Below, in pieces: positions 6,445 to 8,854 of a DNA stretch of 8,854 bases. The translations under genes and the position numbers were made by a program. The notes beneath the pieces are model-generated. The model had not been told where the DNA came from and did not search any database. It worked only from the letters and a program-made list of their open reading frames with translations. Source of the stretch: Bacteroidales bacterium (GTDB taxonomy: Bacteria > Bacteroidota > Bacteroidia > Bacteroidales > F082); the NCBI GenBank assembly GCA_024689285.1, contig JAILDR010000138.1, forward strand, positions 1 to 8,854, given 5' to 3'. Positions within the stretch are counted from its first letter, which is position 1. Each line of letters begins with the position of its first letter.

Positions 6445-7461
6445 ATGAAAGCAAAAGCTTTACAATTCGGAAAGGCGATGAGTGCCGCCTTGTTCGTCCT
6501 GCTGCTGGTAGTGGTGGGCTCGAAGAACGCACTTGCTCAAACTCAAGTGGCAACTTTGCAGCATGGCGACACCATTAGTGTTTACTATGGTATGAATGCC
6601 TTTGCGGAAGCAAATGCCGCCGCTGCCAACGGCGACATTATTACCCTTTCGGGTGGCACATTCACTTCCGGCACCATCAACAAGGCCATCACCCTTCGTG
6701 GAGCAGGCTGTTATCGCGACAGCATTGTTGAAAACTTTGTCACCACAATTCCTGGTGATGTAACAATCAGTAGCTCCAATGTGTCAGTAGAAGGTGTTTA
6801 CTTTTCAGGGAGCCTACGCTATAGTAATGTTTTGAGTAACCTTAATTTTATACGTTGTAATTTCAATAGTTTTTCTTATAGTGGTAGTTCTTGTGGAATT
6901 AAAAATTCTCAATTTGTTAATTGTTTGTTTTTGACTTGCTCCTTGTATGCGTATAATAATGGTAATACTACCGGGAATACGTTTATCAATTGTGTTATTG
7001 GAAATCTTACCTCTGCAAGTGGCTCGCAAGTCTGTTATAATTCTATTATTAGATTAGGCACTAGCCCATCTGACATGTCTGCTTATAATTGTGTTGTGAT
7101 TAGTACTTCTTCTTATTTACGTGACAACAGTATTGCGTACAATAGTATCGGGATAAAAACTGGGAATAATCAACCTTTCTACAATATCCCGACTTTCGAC
7201 TGTATGACCGTTACATCATACGATGCTGTTTTTGAATCCTTTACGGGTACTTTCTCGTTTGATGAACTCTATCTTCTGAAGGACGAAATCGCCACGGGAT
7301 TCTTGGGCAACGACGGCACCGAGATTGGAATTCATGGCGGCTTTATGCCCTATAGCGTTCGCCCCATCTATATGGTGCCCATGCGCTGCAATGTGGCTAA
7401 CAAGTCGACCATTGACGGCAAACTGAGCGTGGATATTGAAGTCATCACCGTAAGTGAATAA
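6445..7461 (+). CDS. Secreted right-handed beta-helix protein
   Basis: This is a 338-residue exported protein. The signal peptide MKAKALQFGKAMSAALFVLL continues through a hydrophobic LVVVG stretch to a likely cleavage after NALA. Residues ~50-85 (NAFAEANAAAANGDIITLSGGTFT, INKAITLRGAG) are the typical opening of pectate-lyase-like beta-helices. The core (~95-230) consists of short Asn/Ser/Cys-rich coils such as LNFIRCNFNSF, KNSQFVNCLFLTCSL, NTFINCVIGNL, with stacked Cys and Asn positions. The end (DGTEIGIHGGFMPYSVRP, then a short beta tail DGKLSVDIEV) resembles the C-terminus I recall from related Bacteroidales proteins; no standard T9SS type A tail is seen. No catalytic residues are recognisable, so a binding or structural role is more likely than an enzyme. 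The core is strikingly AT-rich compared with both ends. The next gene follows after 11 bp. Confidence 0.88.
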   Translation: MKAKALQFGKAMSAALFVLLLVVVGSKNALAQTQVATLQHGDTISVYYGMNAFAEANAAAANGDIITLSGGTFTSGTINKAITLRGAGCYRDSIVENFVTTIPGDVTISSSNVSVEGVYFSGSLRYSNVLSNLNFIRCNFNSFSYSGSSCGIKNSQFVNCLFLTCSLYAYNNGNTTGNTFINCVIGNLTSASGSQVCYNSIIRLGTSPSDMSAYNCVVISTSSYLRDNSIAYNSIGIKTGNNQPFYNIPTFDCMTVTSYDAVFESFTGTFSFDELYLLKDEIATGFLGNDGTEIGIHGGFMPYSVRPIYMVPMRCNVANKSTIDGKLSVDIEVITVSE

Positions 7462-7472
7462 ATGCTTTACTC

Positions 7473-8854
7473 ATGAAACGCATTATATTAATAATAGGTG
7501 CATTGCTGATAGGCTTTGTTATGCAAGCCCAGTCGGTGACCTATACTTGCCGATATTGGTTTGACAAGAACCAAGAGCAAGCAGTAACAGCCACTTTCAG
7601 CGACAGCATCTGGCAGGCCGAATTGGATGTTGGCTTGCTGCCAGAGGGACTGCATACGCTCTACCTTCACGTGATGGACACCTCCATGCGATGGGGCGCG
7701 CCGCAGAGCTTCCTGTTTCTGAAAACGTCCAGCACCCAGCCCTCAGATTTGTCCTATCACTATTGGTTTGACCAGGACCATGAGCAAATGCAAAGCGGAA
7801 CTGTGGGTAATGGGATACTGCTTCTTGGCTTGGACAGTCTTAATGTTGGATTGCACACACTTCACGTGATGCTGAAAGACAACGAATACTCGACTTCGCA
7901 AAGCTATTTGTTCCTAAAGACCCATCCGACAGGACAAGGCACTACCGATTTCGTCTACCATTGTTGGTTCAACCAGGATATTGAACATAAACAAAGCAAT
8001 TCTTTAGGCTCAGGCAATGTCCTGTTGGATGTGGCTGACCTTGAAGACGGAATGCATACCATAAACGTGATGCTGGAAGGTGATGCGTTGACATCCACCC
8101 AGAGCTTTTTGTTCATGAAAGTGGCTACCTTTGACCTTGACACCGCCGACATGAGCCATTTGGTTTACCACTGCTGGTTTGACCAAGACTTTGAAAACCA
8201 ACAGACCGACTCGTTGCGAGATGGACATTTCCTATTGGATGTCGATGGTCTTGTTGACGGTTTGCACACCGTTAATGTGATGCTTGAAGGAGGCTCAGGT
8301 ACACTGACCACCACGCAAAGCTACATGTTCATGAAGATAGCTGCCCAAGACCCTTCGGTTGCGATGCAATACCGCTGCTGGTTCGACCAAGATTACAGCA
8401 CTATGCAAACTGGGCCTGTAGGAGCAGGAGTTTTCGAAATTGAAATGGGAGAATTGTCAGAAGGCTTTCATACATTGAATGTGCAGTTGGACAACGGCTC
8501 TTTGTCTGCTCCTCAAACCTATTTGTTCTATAGGTTGGAGGGCATTGATAGGTGGGAGTATTGGTTGAATGGCAATACAGACATCAAACATGTCACACAG
8601 TTACCGCAAGTAACAGACACTTTGGATATTGTTGCTTTGCTGCCTGTCGAAACTTGGCCTATCCGCAGTACTTGTTTCCATTTCCAACCCAATGATAATG
8701 CACCTTATCTCAACGCAAAAAACGAAATCACTTTCCGCTTTTGGTCTTCGGGGAACCGCTTTATAGATAAATCCAACTTCTATGTCGACGAGCAAGTACG
8801 ACAAGACATCGTGGCGCAAGTCTTCGAGCGCAACACCACGGAAACCTTCGCCGC
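7473..8854 (+). CDS. Secreted protein with six Ig-like YWFDQD repeats (3' partial)
   Basis: From the ATG at 7473 the frame stays open to the window end (460 complete codons, no stop). The signal peptide is MKRIILIIGALLIGFVMQAQ, cleaved near QAQ. Six repeats of about 68 residues follow, marked by Trp at residues 29, 98, 165, 235, 303 and 364. Each has the plan Y-x-[CY]-W-F-[DN]-Q-D, then L-x-x-G-[LMF]-H-T-[LIV]-x-V-x-[LM], then a final Q-[ST]-[FY]-[LM]-F. The sixth (WEYWLNGN...) is divergent. This looks like the beta-sandwich module that is common and repeated in Bacteroidota exported proteins, often ahead of LRR and T9SS tail domains. The 11-bp gap after the beta-helix gene indicates one transcript. 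Function is unknown; adhesion or ligand binding is inferred. Confidence 0.9.
   Translation, partial: MKRIILIIGALLIGFVMQAQSVTYTCRYWFDKNQEQAVTATFSDSIWQAELDVGLLPEGLHTLYLHVMDTSMRWGAPQSFLFLKTSSTQPSDLSYHYWFDQDHEQMQSGTVGNGILLLGLDSLNVGLHTLHVMLKDNEYSTSQSYLFLKTHPTGQGTTDFVYHCWFNQDIEHKQSNSLGSGNVLLDVADLEDGMHTINVMLEGDALTSTQSFLFMKVATFDLDTADMSHLVYHCWFDQDFENQQTDSLRDGHFLLDVDGLVDGLHTVNVMLEGGSGTLTTTQSYMFMKIAAQDPSVAMQYRCWFDQDYSTMQTGPVGAGVFEIEMGELSEGFHTLNVQLDNGSLSAPQTYLFYRLEGIDRWEYWLNGNTDIKHVTQLPQVTDTLDIVALLPVETWPIRSTCFHFQPNDNAPYLNAKNEITFRFWSSGNRFIDKSNFYVDEQVRQDIVAQVFERNTTETFA
7542..8750 (+). repeat. Six in-frame repeats inside the YWFDQD protein gene
   Basis: Unit boundaries by translated similarity are about 7542-7727, 7755-7922, 7956-8123, 8166-8339, 8370-8537 and 8553-8750. 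Units 2 to 5 are closest (YHYWFDQD, YHCWFNQD, YHCWFDQD, YRCWFDQD); the first and last are more diverged. Linkers between units vary from 9 to 16 residues for the first four junctions. The DNA itself has diverged at many third positions, so this is an old internal duplication rather than a recent expansion. Confidence 0.88.

Overview
The window looks like a chromosomal segment of a Bacteroidota member, most likely order Bacteroidales. Supporting signs are a BspA-type leucine-rich-repeat surface protein with a type IX secretion (T9SS) C-terminal sorting domain, promoter cores of the Bacteroidota TAnnTTTG type, weak or absent Shine-Dalgarno sequences, and a Dgt-family dNTPase that starts with the MNW sequence I recall from Bacteroides-type homologues. 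Genus and species cannot be fixed from the sequence.

Layout, left to right. (1) Bases 1-2343 (+) hold the 3' part of a large secreted LRR protein ending in a T9SS sorting tail; its start lies upstream of the window. (2) Bases 2370-2400 form a rho-independent hairpin shared by two convergent genes. (3) Bases 2399-5235 (-) hold a two-gene unit: dgt (HD-domain dNTP triphosphohydrolase) is upstream and overlaps by one base (TGATG) a gene for a secreted 506-residue protein that resembles an uncharacterised TIM-barrel, glycoside-hydrolase-like family. (4) Bases 5236-6444 contain no intact gene that I can support. This stretch holds the dgt promoter, an array of 11-bp tandem repeats, weak remnants of two genes (a nucleotidyltransferase-like motif and the N-terminus of an AAA-type ATPase), and a strong promoter core followed by a leader of about 335 nt with a very long imperfect hairpin. 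(5) Bases 6445-8854 (+) hold a two-gene unit of exported proteins: a right-handed beta-helix protein, and 11 bp later a protein with six Ig-like repeats of about 68 residues (YWFDQD...GLHTLNVML...SYLF) that runs off the window end. This last gene has no stop in the window and is easy to overlook.

Functionally the window combines one conserved housekeeping enzyme (Dgt) with accessory cell-surface genes on both sides. The most interesting items are the large structured leader upstream of the beta-helix operon, the abrupt AT-rich core of the beta-helix gene (counted 60-base samples go from 57% GC to 25% and back to 52%), the 11-bp array, and the tight coupling of dgt to a secreted protein of unknown function.
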